Counted from the first letter of the stretch, positions 1 to 10,292 are shown. The stretch is DNA of 64,000 bases from Chimonanthus salicifolius (GCA_013350335.1 CM023535.1:30429631-30493630), one strand, 5' to 3'. The notes: a model not told the origin generated them from the letters alone. Translations and numbers: made by a program.

Positions 1-1140
1 CATTGCTTAACTTGTCAGCAAGTTAAAACGGAACATCAAAAGCCACCAGGGTTACTCAAACCCCTACCAGTGCCAGAATGGAAATGGGAGCACATCTCCA
101 TGGATTTTGTGACCGAGTTGCCAAGGTTGTCAAAGGGCAATGATGTGATATGGGTTGTGGTAGACCGACTGACCAAGTCTGCACATTTTCTTCCCATGAA
201 GATGACAGACTCTTCTGAGACTTTGGGTCGGCAGTATATCAAGGATATCATTAGATTACATGGTATTCCTCGGACTATAGTGTCCGACAGAGATGGCCAA
301 TTCACCGGCAGGGTATGGCAGAGTATGCAGTCGGCCATGGGAACAGATTTACTAACTAGCACAGCTTTCCATCCACAGACTGATGGACAGTCGGAAAGGA
401 CAATACAAACACTGGAGGATATGTTGAGAGCGTGCATGCTAGACTTCAAGGGTGGATGGGAGGATCACTTGTTGCTAGTGGAGTTCTCATATAACAACAG
501 TTACCAGGCAAGCCTTCAGATGGCTCCATTCGAGGCTTTATATGGTAGACCATGTAGGTCACTAGTGTGCTGGACAGAGGCTGGTGAGCCTGCGCTGATT
601 GGACCCGAGCTAGCCGCAGAGACTACAACACAAATTCAGTTGTTACGTCAGCATTTATTGGCTGCACAGAGTCGGCAGAAGAGTTATGCTGACAAGAGGA
701 GGAGGTTCCTTGAATTCGACGTGGGGGATATGGTGTTCTTAAAAGTCTCGCCACAGAAGGGACACATGAGGTTTGGAAAGAAGGGGAAACTGTCGCCAAG
801 ATATGTGGGACAGTTTTCCATCATAAGAAGGATGGGAGATGTAGCTTATCAGTTGGCACTTCCTTCACAATTGGCATCTCTACACAATGTGTTTCATATA
901 TCGATGTTGAGGAAGTACAATCACGATCCGTCTCATGTATTGAATGTACAAAATATAGATGTACAAAGTAATGTGACTTATGTCGAGAAGCCTGTCAGAA
1001 TAGTGGAGACTGAAATAAGGGTGTTACGAAACAGAACGATTCAGTTCGTCAAGGTGGTATGGGATCGACATGGTATGGAGGAAGCCACATGGGAACTCGA
1101 ATCGAATATGAGAACAACTCACCCTGAATTATTTATGTAA
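1..1140 (+). CDS. Ty3/gypsy pol C-terminus: integrase with chromodomain-like tail (5' end outside window)
   Basis: The frame is open from the first base to the TAA at 1138-1140 (379 codons), so the gene starts upstream of the window and the GTG at 70 is not a real start. Codons 2-5 (CLTC) are the second half of the HHCC zinc-binding domain. The catalytic triad is Asp at codon 35 (SMDF), Asp at 96 (VSDRDGQF) and Glu at 132 (GQSERT). The last two are separated by exactly 35 residues, the D(35)E spacing of retroviral-type integrases. A basic C-terminal domain (GDMVFLKVSP, KGKLSPRYVG) and a tail ending VKVVWDRHGMEEATWEL follow, typical of plant chromoviruses of the Tekay/Del kind. The enzyme would insert element cDNA into the genome. 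No stop or frameshift is visible in this portion, so it may be a fairly young copy. It belongs to the element whose 3' LTR follows at 1203. Confidence 0.95.
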   Translation, partial: HCLTCQQVKTEHQKPPGLLKPLPVPEWKWEHISMDFVTELPRLSKGNDVIWVVVDRLTKSAHFLPMKMTDSSETLGRQYIKDIIRLHGIPRTIVSDRDGQFTGRVWQSMQSAMGTDLLTSTAFHPQTDGQSERTIQTLEDMLRACMLDFKGGWEDHLLLVEFSYNNSYQASLQMAPFEALYGRPCRSLVCWTEAGEPALIGPELAAETTTQIQLLRQHLLAAQSRQKSYADKRRRFLEFDVGDMVFLKVSPQKGHMRFGKKGKLSPRYVGQFSIIRRMGDVAYQLALPSQLASLHNVFHISMLRKYNHDPSHVLNVQNIDVQSNVTYVEKPVRIVETEIRVLRNRTIQFVKVVWDRHGMEEATWELESNMRTTHPELFM

Positions 1141-1182
1141 TTTATTTTGGAACCCTACTTCGTTCGATTTTCGGGACGAAAA

Positions 1183-1196
1183 TTTTAAAAAGAGGA
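1183..1196 (+). promoter_or_regulatory. Polypurine tract of the first gypsy element
   Basis: A purine run (AAAAAGAGGA) lies just before the LTR start, after the conserved GGGACGAAAATTTT found in the same place on the minus strand of element J (about 52090-52115). This is the expected plus-strand primer site next to a 3' LTR. Confidence 0.75.
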
Positions 1197-2385
1197 TTAT
1201 ATTGTAATACCTCAGATTTTTAGTTTCTCAATATTTACGGAAATTGCCATTGAAAGTGTGAATTAATGGGTATGGACCTTAGACAGGTAAAGGGTTGGGT
1301 CAATTGCCCAATTAAGAGCCAACGGATTGTGGATATGGTGGCAATTGGAATAATTGGGTAAGATGTATTCAATTGGGTCAAAGTTGTTAATTGGGTCAAA
1401 ATGTCCAATTGGGACCCAATGGATCGTGGTTGACTTGGTTGACCACCAAGTGAGTTGAGTTAAATTAAATGAGTTGAGATGGACGGTTTACATTTTAAAT
1501 TTAAATTCAAACAATGGGAAGGACGGTTTACATTTTAAATTTAATTTCAAATAATGGGATGGACAGTTTTTATTTCAAATTCAAATGAGTTGGGATGGAA
1601 GGCTTTTACATTTGGAATTCAAATTCAAAACAAAGGTAAGGATACACGTTGGGGAGGAGGTTGGTTTGTTTCAAAATTTAAATGTTGGGGAGATGGAAGA
1701 GTATTGTTTTTATTTCAAGCTCAAACGTTGCAGAGATGAAGATGGTTTATTTCAAAATTCAAATAAGAGCTACACGTTGGAGAGGCATTGAGGTTTGGCT
1801 TATTTCAAAATCAAAACAAGGATACACATGGAATGATAATGGAGATAGTTTTACATTTAAAAAAAATTTCAAATTTCAATGGCATACACGTTGGAGTCTT
1901 GAGAATTCTATCTCATGTAGAGATAGGGAAGATAATGAAGAGGAAACTCCCACATGGAGAGATAATGAAGTTGGTTTAAATCTCAATTTCAAACAAGGCT
2001 ACACGTTGGAGAGATAAGGGGGAGTTTGGGGTTTATTTTTCAAATTCAAACAAGATTCAACTCTCCCTCTCCCTCTTCGCTATCTCTCCCTCACACCCTC
2101 TCTTGGCCGGCCAGCAACCTAAGAGAGAGAAGATCAAACATTTGGAGAATCTTATCTCATTTTCTCCCTGTCTTGGCCGTTCCTCTCAAGTCAAGGACTT
2201 GGAGTATTTTTCCATCTCAAGTTTTTCAATCTCTCTCTCTCTTAAATCAATACTTTGGCCGATCAACTTCAAGGAGTTTCCAGCAAGATTAAGCTCAGCT
2301 AAAGGACAAGAAGGAAGGAGGAAGGAAGGACTAAGGAAGGAGAAGATCAAGAAGGAGTGAAAGAACCGGAGGAGTCGCGGTATTG

Positions 2386-4050
2386 GTAAGTGCACTATAA
2401 ACCCTTGTTAAATAAATTGGTTAAGGGAACATGATCAGGCCATTGTATGGCTGAACCTATCAAGGGTTTAAATCATGGATAATGATGTTTAAAAAGGGTA
2501 GAAAATGGATCATAGGGTTCAGCCACTTTGGATGGCCGAACCCCATGAAAAGACTTGGTGATTTTTTTGGTTTTTGAGAGATAAAAACCATACATTGTTA
2601 TGAAGGTTTTAAGGTGTTTTAAATGGAGAAAAGGTTAATGTTTTGGGTCGGCCAATGCATGGCTGAACAGTGTTGTTTTTTATGGCTAAGGTGCTGTGCA
2701 TAAACCATGTATAAATGTTGTAATGTTTGGATCAAGAAAACCATAGGGTTCGACCATGTGTATGGCCGAACCCCAAGGACCATTTTTATGGGTAATTGGA
2801 GTTAAGAGCATGGTTGGAAATTATTAATGGTTATATGCTTTTGATTAAGGAATCACATATGTTTATCTTGGGATTTAGTATTAAATAATCAACAATTATA
2901 GATGATGGAAAAAGGGACAAAATCAGTATGGTGAGGTTCGGCCATGTTGTATGGCCGAACCCCACTAATGGATAATTGGTGGATTTAGTTTCTCTGAAGT
3001 GGTTAACTTGTAAGATAATTGGTCAAATCAAAATGGAGATTTGTCAAGGATTAAAAGGACCAAATTTAAGATGATGAGGCTCGGCCATGTTGTATGGCCG
3101 AACCCCACTAAGGTGGATTGTTTTATGGACATTGGTTATTGGTAATATTAAGCAAGGGTTAGGTTAATGGCAATATTGTAAATATGAATGAAAAGATCAA
3201 AGGACTTGAAAAAGGAGCTCAAACCAAAATGGTGAGGTTCGGCCATGTTGTATGGCCGAACCCCACCAAGGTATGTTTAGTAGATTGAGGTTTTAAATAA
3301 GTTATTTGGATGGTATTGATTAAATAAAAAGGGAGATCAAATTCAAGTGGGTGAGGTTCGGCCATGTAGTATGGCCGAACCCCACAAGGTGGTATTTGGA
3401 CTTAGATTTAATTGGAAATCAAAAGGATATCGTTTTGACTTGTTGTTATATAAACAAGGTAACGAGACTTCTTGAACGGTGCGCAATCGTAAACGGGTGA
3501 CGGTTTAAGAAGAGGGGATATTTTAAGTGACATTGGTGTAGGTTTCCTACCTTTTTGTAACCACACTTATACTTGATGTTTTTATCTTAATTTTGATGAG
3601 ATTTGTGCTAAACTATTATGTTTCAAAGTGGATTTGAATGCTAAGATTTATTTACAAATGGCATGTATTCATCGACATCTCAGCATGGCATGGGGTGATA
3701 GTTATGTAACCGGAGGGACTACACTCCATCGGGGCGTCTGAAAAACCTATGTAGTGGTACCTTGATTATGAGAATCCCATCAAGAGAAAACCGGAGGGTC
3801 CACACTCCGTCAGGGCGTCCGAAACACCTATGTGGAGGTACCTTGATGATGAGAATCCCATCAAGAGGAGGCTATGTATACTTGTGATGGGTGGGACTCA
3901 TTACATTTGCATACATACATAGCATTGTTTTTGTAAGATTTTGATGATCATGTATTATTATGTTATATGCATGCTTTATACTAACCTTGTGGTAGCCCTA
4001 ATCGGAACACCTACTAGGCTCGTTGTTCTAGACCCTATTTCAATCGTTAG
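2386..4050 (+). other. Predicted leader intron of LTR A
   Basis: The donor G|GTAAGT at 2385/2386 follows a CT/GA-rich leader. The 3' side has TTGTTCTAG, a pyrimidine-containing stretch and TTAG at 4050 (or CAG at 4053). The same donor and acceptor contexts recur in LTRs S2, f, d, k and J. No transcript evidence is available; this is a prediction from conserved splice-site-like sequence. Confidence 0.5.
2436..3383 (+). repeat. Array of eight GGTTCGGCCAT hairpins in LTR A
   Basis: Imperfect inverted repeats of the form GGGTTCGGCCAT, 4-6 nt loop, ATGGCCGAACCC occur at about 2436-2458, 2512-2544, 2644-2669, 2745-2774, 2933-2963, 3076-3107, 3233-3264 and 3353-3383. The last four are the best preserved (stems of 11-13 bp, loop TGTTG or TGTAG). 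Spacing is 70-190 bp and the intervening sequence is largely unrelated between units, so this is not a simple tandem repeat. The whole array lies inside the predicted intron. Confidence 0.9.
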
Positions 4051-4536
4051 CAGATGACACAGGAAAGGGAAAGGTCGAGGATTGCGAAGGAAACCAAGCA
4101 TAGGAGCTTGGGCATTTGAATGGTCTATTTATGGACATTTTGTTTAAGTTTACAAGGACATGTAATTTGTTAGTTAGATGTTGGCTTGTAATAACTTAGT
4201 AATATTTGCTATGGTTTGGCATGGTTTAAATGAACGATTAAGTTAAGGCGATTTTGGATAATCGACAATGTACTTTGCTATCTAATAAAATGGAGTAGAT
4301 TTAGGTTCTATTATAATCCGCAGTTAGTTTAAGTAATATTCCGCAAAGTTTATACTTTACTATGTGAGAATCATTCTCATGGACTTAGTCCATGCTCACA
4401 TCGGTTTGGCCAGTTAAGGGTCGGACTTTAGAAGTCCAGACTTAACTCGCGTCGTGACACTCTGCTCTTATCACTTGTTTATATTTTTTTTAAAAAATAT
4501 ACTCTGATTTATAGTGAAAAAGGGCGGGGTGTTACA

Positions 4537-5153
4537 TATGACACCCATGGCATGGCATTGATTTAGCATGATTTGATATTATGTATCTATTCTGATTTTT
4601 ATAATAATCCCATGTGTTTGCCCTACTCGGAATACCTACTGGGAGCGTTGACTAACACCTTACTTCTAACTTAGATGATGATATAGGGAACAGAACGGAC
4701 GATGGACGCGAAAGGAGCCAAGCTTAGGAGCTTGGGCAGCTTATTGCTTATTTTTAAGTTTTAGTCTTGGACATTGTATTTGAGTTAATTGCATTTTGGG
4801 ATTGTAAGAACTTGGATATTATTTTGCTATGGTTTGACTTTACCTTCGGATATTAAGTTCAGTTAGGTTTTGGGTGATTGACTTCCTTGCTAAGTAAAGG
4901 TTATGGTTGGGTTATGTAATCAAATATTAATTCCGCAATATGTTTATTTCCACAAGTATAACCTTAAGCGTGTGAACTGTTTTAGTGGACTCGGTCCACG
5001 CACACGTATTGTTGGCCAGTTAAGGACCGGGCTTGGAAGCTCGGACTTAACTCGCATCGTGGCGTCCCGCTCTCTCTCTCTCTCTCTTTATATATAAAAA
5101 AAAAAAAAATAAACTCTGATTTTCGGCGAGTGTAAAAGGGCGGGGCGTTTACA
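4537..5153 (+). mobile_element. Truncated older LTR (3' portion only, LTR B)
   Basis: This sequence matches the 3' third of the related LTRs. It begins TATGACACCCATGGCATGG, continues with CCTACTGGGAGCGTTGACTAAC, a pyrimidine tract, ACTTAG (the acceptor-like site) and AAGCTTAGGAGCTTGGGC, and ends GGGCGGGGCGTTTACA at 5153. Its left part is missing because the first element inserted in it; that part should lie upstream of the window. A run of TC dinucleotides and a long A-run sit at 5070-5110. Confidence 0.85.
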
Positions 5154-5720
5154 GTACCCAAGCAAACCATGCCAAAAATGAGATTGCCAAAGAATTTCCA
5201 AACTCTTGATATGGAGGAACAAGCTGAGGCTAGCTTTCCACTACCCAAAATACCAAAACCGACTAGGGAGAAAACGCATGCTGCCTCGGGACCTATCCGT
5301 ATTTGGTTCGACCTCGCACTCATACTGCTATACTATTATATGATTTGTGTGCTTGTCAGTAATAAATGTAAAACTTTTGCATTCACAACAACCCTAAAGG
5401 CCATTTGATCCAATTGGTTTTAAAAAATCGAGATCGAGTTGCTTCAAGCTTCAGTTTTCAACCAAAATAGTTGAGTAGCCCTTTCTTAATATTCTAAGTC
5501 TATCTGTGAGGTTAGGTCCCATAGAGGGTCCCTCCGAGTCAGCTTTTAGAGGTGTGCCCACTAAACCTCGAACTCAAACTTTTTGAATTGAACTTTAAAC
5601 TTCTAAAGGAGTACGAAGGAAGGCCTCATGACCTTCGCTCCCACCTTCATTAGCCCATCAACCTTTGCCTTGGTTGCAAGTGGAGCATTTCCAAGATCCT
5701 CGGCCGAGTCCAACTTCCAC

Positions 5721-5728
5721 TATAAAAG
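5721..5728 (+). promoter_or_regulatory. TATA box with downstream pyrimidine-rich leader
   Basis: CACTATAAAAGGAGAGG is a strong plant TATA-box match. It is followed by about 115 bp rich in C and T (TTTCTCTCCCTCC) and a donor-like GTAAGT at 5862. The context suggests a retrotransposon promoter rather than a host gene, because no coding exon follows. Confidence 0.55.
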
Positions 5729-6186
5729 GAGAGGGACCTTTGTCCCTCTCACCGTTAACCTTTTCTCTCCCTCCTTCCCTCCCTACGAATAGCTCTCCCT
5801 TTCTCGCTGAAGCTCTGAGATCTCTATCTTCCTTTTTTGCTCTGATTGTTTGGAACCCTTCGTAAGTTAAGAAAGGTACCCCTTTCCTTCACATTTTATT
5901 AATTAGTTTGTTTAAACCTTGTCTGAACAAGAATTTGAATATAAAACTAAAGAAAAACCAATTATTACTGTTGTTTTTGAAAAACTTGGGTTTTTCCACT
6001 TTTTACTCGTTAGATTAAATATCGCCTCATTTTAATTAGAACTATATTTTAATTTCTCCATTGACTTTAAAAAGGAACTTGAGAATCTCTAGTAAGATTG
6101 GATTTTAAAAAGAAAACTTCAAACCTCTCCTTTTTCTCTTCTCATTCTCTATTTTTTCGCTCCTTACTGTGTTTTGCTGTGAAAAT

Positions 6187-6310
6187 CGGTTGACTGACCA
6201 ATTGATCAGTAGACCGATGTGTCAATTCGGCAGACCGATATTCTCATCGGTGGACTGACAAGACTAGTTCGGTCGACAGATAAAGACCAGTCAGTTGATC
6301 CATGTCGACC
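6187..6310 (+). repeat. Degenerate short inverted motifs (ACCGAT / ATCGGT)
   Basis: Motifs of the form AGACCGAT, ATCGGTGGACTGAC and GGTCGAC recur on both strands within about 120 bp downstream of the donor-like site. They recall, without matching, the TTCAGCCGACTGAATC hairpins in S1 (35397-35960). Confidence 0.45.
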
Positions 6311-7895
6311 GACAAAACTTTCAAAGGAACTAAGTCATGGACCACGATGGGTCTGCCCTGTCACCCACAATGGATCGTGTTTCCATGAGGATTTATCACG
6401 TACACTTCACCGATGTTTAGGTGAGGAGAACAATTCACTTACATGATTTTTATTTGAATGTGCAATGTAAAAATATTGCCGTGTATGATGTGTATATGGA
6501 ATATGAGTACTGGACCTAAAATAGACTGAATGTGTGTTACAATAATGGTTGTGATCCGGTGCAATACTCACTGTAGTGTAAGGGAAATTTAGGCTAAAAT
6601 GTTCTATTAGTCATGAGAAGACTCAGTCTGTCCGGATTTATGGAAATTAACCATTAACCTTGTTGGAAGGTCTAATACTTATATTCAACTGCATGTAGTT
6701 TGAAATGACTTGTGATAGTGTATGTTTTTTATGGTTGGTAAATCTAAATGATTTGGTGTTGTTGGGATGTTTTATATGATTATTGGCATGCAATGTAAGA
6801 AGTGTAGTTTAGTTGTGATAGCTATGCAATTGTGATGAGACCTTATTGTCATTGTATTTTAAGAGATGCATGCTATGATAGTGAGAATATGATGTTATGT
6901 GATTGAACATGTGGGGACGATGTGAAGCATAATGCGTAGCATAATTTAATAATTCTTAGAGTATGTTGATGGAAATTATGGCATGTTATGGAATAATGTT
7001 GGAAATTATAGCATGTTGGTATGATGGTAGACAAGCTATGCATTGGGCATTGAGCATAGCATTCTCATATTCATGGGTTTGGATATGGAGGTGTTATCCG
7101 TGATTTTATCATGATGTCCACTTGGTGCACTAAGTGGTAGATTTAGTTATTCTCGACCCTGTTGGGATGGCCACGACGATGGTAGTTTTATTATCCATCA
7201 CTAATCACGATGGCTAGTACTTGGTAGAAGATTATTTACCCTCAACTTCGTCGGGATAGCCATTTCGGTGGTAGTTTAGTTATCTGTGACATCATCACGA
7301 CGGCCACCAAGTGTTGGAAGATGCGTTCGTGGGACGAATTGCATTGAACATTGAGTGTTGTGCATTGCATTTGCATAGAACATGAATATTAATTACATAT
7401 TGAAGTTGTTATACTTTGATTATATGGAGAACTTGTGGTGCCAATGGAAATAAATGGATCATGTTTTATATCTATGTGGAATTATTTTCTTCTCTGAGCT
7501 TGGAGTTCATATCCTTACATTGTAGGGAATCTAGTGGACTTAGGCATAAATGAGATGCAGGAACAAAACTAAATAACTAAGGAAGCAAATTAGATGTATT
7601 TGTTTAGATGAAGACATGTTGTGATGTGCAAATTTTAAATTTATAATCTCGTAAGCGCATGAACCATTCATAGTACAGCGTTATGAGTGCGAGGTCGATC
7701 CCATAGAGAACAAGCAAAATATATGCATCAAAGTATATATGTTTGAATCTAGTGCTTGAATTATTATGTTTTCTAAAAAAAAAGAGATTTAAAATAAATC
7801 AAATCATAAAACTCATCCTATTTTCATAAATTTAATTCTAAGTTAATAACATCTCTAATTTAAGATTCAAATCCAAAAGTTAGAACATTAATTAA

Positions 7896-7923
7896 TGTAA
7901 CGCCCCACCCTCTTCGAGAATTT
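7896..7923 (-). repeat. 28-bp LTR 3'-end fragment at the left border
   Basis: Compared with the LTR end at 8545-8572 there is one difference (A for G at the twelfth base). The sequence then passes directly into gag, and homology to the LTR stops at about TTTC. It gives the rearranged element the canonical TG end next to its target-site duplication. Confidence 0.85.
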
Positions 7924-8098
7924 CATCCATCAGATCCTCTGGAAGAGGCGCTAAGTCCACATCAGCTTCTTCAGGAGGTCCCTCCTGAAGATCCACATTA
8001 ACTTCCATACTAATACTGTCGGAAGGTGATACCAAATCTACCGGACAACTTGGTGTCCCTTTATCCCATAACTCAGTGTATTCTTCGTTGTTTGACAT
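7924..8098 (-). pseudogene. Truncated gag start of the palindromic element
   Basis: The ATG is at 8096-8098. The predicted protein opens MSNNEEYTELWDKG, closely matching the gag start of element J (MSGNTEYTELWDRG, start at 54861). An acidic stretch follows (PPEEADVDLAPLPEDL). After about 58 codons it runs into the LTR-end fragment and stops at 7892-7894 (TAA). Everything downstream (capsid, zinc knuckle, pol) is missing. The reading frame itself is intact, and the acidic start is presumably the matrix-like N-terminus of Gag. Confidence 0.75.
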
Positions 8099-8530
8099 AT
8101 CTGTGCCACATTATTTCAAACACAAAAATTTTCAACAATAATTCTAAATAAACCACACTTGGTTTCCAGGAAATTTGATCATGCATTATATCATGTACTT
8201 TGTTTGGGGAAGATTACCAAATCATCACTCTTTGTGTTCTTTTGTTTCAGGGGAAATCTCTAATTTCCTATTGTTTGTTTCTCAGTGTGGGAGTTTTAGG
8301 GAAGTACATCCTACTTTGCTATGTTTGATATGTCCAGTTATGATGACTGTACTTTACTTTGCTATCTTTCATTGTCGTTCTCAGATAGATTGTTCAGTCT
8401 GAGTCACTCGAAGTAAATTAATCCGGCCCCCAGTCAGCGGACTCCGAAGAGTCGGCCAGTTGGGATTCTTATCCGTCAGTGAGACATGAAACCGTCTTAA
8501 TCTTACTTCGATGATTCAACTTCCCGTTTC
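8099..8530 (-). other. Retroelement leader between PBS and gag
   Basis: About 430 bp without a coding frame separate the primer site from the gag ATG. The same leader motifs (for example GGCCGGATTAATTTACT) occur in element J at 55150-55180, so it is the family's normal 5' untranslated region. Confidence 0.6.
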
Positions 8531-8544
8531 GCTCTGATACCAAC
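8531..8544 (-). promoter_or_regulatory. Primer binding site (initiator Met tRNA)
   Basis: On the minus strand the LTR end GGCGTTACA is followed directly by GTTGGTATCAGAGC, the standard plant initiator-Met primer site. It fixes the orientation: the flanking LTR at 8545 acts as a minus-strand 5' LTR. Confidence 0.9.
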
Positions 8545-10078
8545 TGTAACGCCCCGCCCTCTTCGAGAATTTCAGAGTCTAATTTTTTTTTTTAAATAAA
8601 CATCGGAAGAGAGCGGGCGGCGTCACGACGCGAGTTAAGTTCAGACTACCCAAGTCTGAACCTTAACTGGCCACCCATGTGTACATGGAATAGACCATGA
8701 TAGTGAATCACACATGGAACTAACATCAACATGCGGAATAATCTAAATAATTGCGGAATAGAAAAACGAGATAACAAGTAACAGTCTTAAATATTAAATA
8801 ACATAGATCAACCATCCACAGGTTATTATCCTAATCAAACCACAGCAAATAACGAATTATTACATGTCCAACAATAGTATTCAAAAGACAGTAATATAAC
8901 GTAATCCAAATCCATTATTAAAGCACTTAGGCTCAACTCCCCTCCCGGTCAATGACCTTTCCTTTCCCTTTGCTTGTACCTGCAATCTCCTCTGAGGATA
9001 GAATTAGGGCGTTAGATCAACGCGCCCAGTAGGTTCCCGAATCAGGGCTACCACATGTTAGCATATAAAACATGCATATACATATCATAATACATGATCA
9101 TCAAAATAGGTAAAACAATGCTATGAAATATGCACATGCAATGAGCATCCCCCATCATGTACTTTCATAGCCATCACTTGACATGCCTTGCACCGACAAG
9201 GTAAATTACAACACACCTTCATCTCTTCTATAAGCGATGTAAATGTAATGAGCAACCCCCATCATGTACCATCGTAGCCATCACTTGACGTGCCTTGCAC
9301 CGACAAGGTAAATTACAACAACATTCATCTCTTCTATACAATATGTACATGCAATGGGCAACCCCCATCATGTACAATCGTAGCCATCACTGTAGAACTT
9401 CATTCATTATCCCATGACTATGCTTGAGATGCCAATGCTTGTATGCCATTTGTTAATGCATAATATATCATTTGAAACACATATATTAAAACAAGAGTAT
9501 CATAAGAAAAACTGGGTAAAACCGTGGTTACAAGTAGGTAGGAAACCTACTGAAGAATCCCTTCAGTAACTGATCTTTCTTTCGCGTCACCCGGTCACGA
9601 CTCGCACGTCGTTCGACTTCCGGTACCTTATCCATATACCAAACAGCAAGACGTATCATTATTTACTTATTCAATCACATCTACGACCCATCCGCATCAT
9701 GTGGGGTTCGACCATGCCCTTGGCCGAACATCACCAACTTAGGACTTAACTTCCTACTTTATTTAATCAACTCTTAAGCACTTAACCCTTTTAAAAATGA
9801 CATGGTTCAGCCCTATGTTGGCCAACCAATAATCAGCAAGTTAAACTTCCATAAATCACATCAAACACCATATTTTATATGGTTTAAAACTCACCAACCT
9901 CATCAAAACTAACATGGGTTCACTTGATCTGGTTGATCCCTCTACTTCTCATGATTATACATGATTTAATCATGTTAACACAACCATGAATTACACATGG
10001 TTCAGCCACATAACCAGCCACCAAAACAGTAATTTAACTTCACCAAAACACATCACTTACTTACATGGGGTTCGGCCA
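8545..10078 (-). repeat. Left arm of the 1,534-bp inverted repeat (LTR 3' portion)
   Basis: It reads from the LTR 3' terminus (TGTAACGCCCC on plus) to the middle of a GGTTCGGCCA hairpin at 10069-10078. It pairs with 10293-11826. Spot comparison over several hundred bases finds equal 11-nt homopolymer runs and one mismatch (near 9240 versus 11130). It contains an acceptor-like site, the AAGTGCTTAGGC element and GTTCGG hairpins. Confidence 0.92.
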
Positions 10079-10292
10079 CCATGGAGGGCCGAACCCCATG
10101 CAAATGATGGTTGGTTTTAAGGTGTTTGAAACATGGAAACCATGGACTTTATGGACTGTTGTGAATGAATTTAATTAGATGGTTTCTAAGAGGTTTAAAG
10201 GCAGTAATATAATACTGATATTGCATATTTAAATAATGCCTAAAGCATGGTTAAAAGACCAAGATATGGACATTGAGTTCGGCCACCTTGGA
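10079..10292. other. Spacer of the large palindrome
   Basis: This 214-bp single-copy sequence lies between the arms. It looks like plus-orientation LTR intron sequence (GGAAACCATGGACT, TGGTTTCTAAGAGG). Each end carries half of a GGTTCGGCC hairpin: the left junction gives a chimeric hairpin at 10067-10097, the right junction one at 10275-10304. If transcribed it would be the loop of a giant stem. Confidence 0.7.

Larger units (their letters stand above)
1203..4536 (+). mobile_element. 3' LTR (3,334 bp) of the first gypsy element (LTR A)
   Basis: The LTR starts TGTAATACC directly after the polypurine tract and ends GGTGTTACA, so its ends are inverted copies of each other. From start to end it contains an upstream zone with the palindrome ATTGGGACCCAAT (1408-1420) and repeated TTTCAAATTCAAA-like blocks (1500-2050), a pyrimidine-rich then purine-rich leader (2056-2385), a splice-donor-like GGTAAGT, eight GGTTCGGCCAT hairpins (2436-3383), two 88-bp tandem units with the ACTCCGTCGGGGC motif (3705-3875), and a splice-acceptor-like end (about 4050). 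A 3' part conserved in all related LTRs closes it (AAGCATAGGAGCTTGGG, then TTAAGGGTCGGAC and AACTCGCGTCGTGAC). It lies inside another LTR (4537-5153); the five bases after it are TATGA, but the left flank is outside the window. Confidence 0.92.
5154..7890 (+). other. Unclassified LTR-like or remnant sequence, no coding capacity seen
   Basis: No open frame longer than about 80 codons has recognisable similarity. The layout resembles the gypsy LTRs: a TATA box at 5721, a CT-rich leader (5735-5850), a donor-like CGTAAGTTAAG at 5861-5871, a zone of short GACCGAT/ATCGGT inverted motifs (6187-6310), and repeated blocks at 7085-7320 (TCGGGATAGCCA, TTAGTTATC). No boundaries or target-site duplications could be placed. 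The last 250 bases (CGTAAGCGCATGAACC, then GAGGTCGATCCC) belong to a second remnant that resumes at 11832. Confidence 0.35.

Noticed and set aside
36..449. 137-codon minus-strand open frame over the integrase
   Set aside because: Shadow of the plus-strand integrase, whose catalytic motifs are clear.
2436..3383. MITE or CRISPR-like interpretation of the regularly spaced GGTTCGGCCAT units
   Set aside because: Units lack target duplications, spacing is irregular, they occur only inside LTRs, and the genome is clearly a plant's.
2436..3383. MicroRNA precursor interpretation of the hairpins
   Set aside because: Stems of 11-16 bp are too short for a plant microRNA precursor; only the 1.5-kb palindrome is long enough to be a small-RNA source.
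5665..5865. Host gene first exon downstream of the TATA box at 5721
   Set aside because: No continuing exon or protein similarity; the layout matches the LTR leaders nearby.
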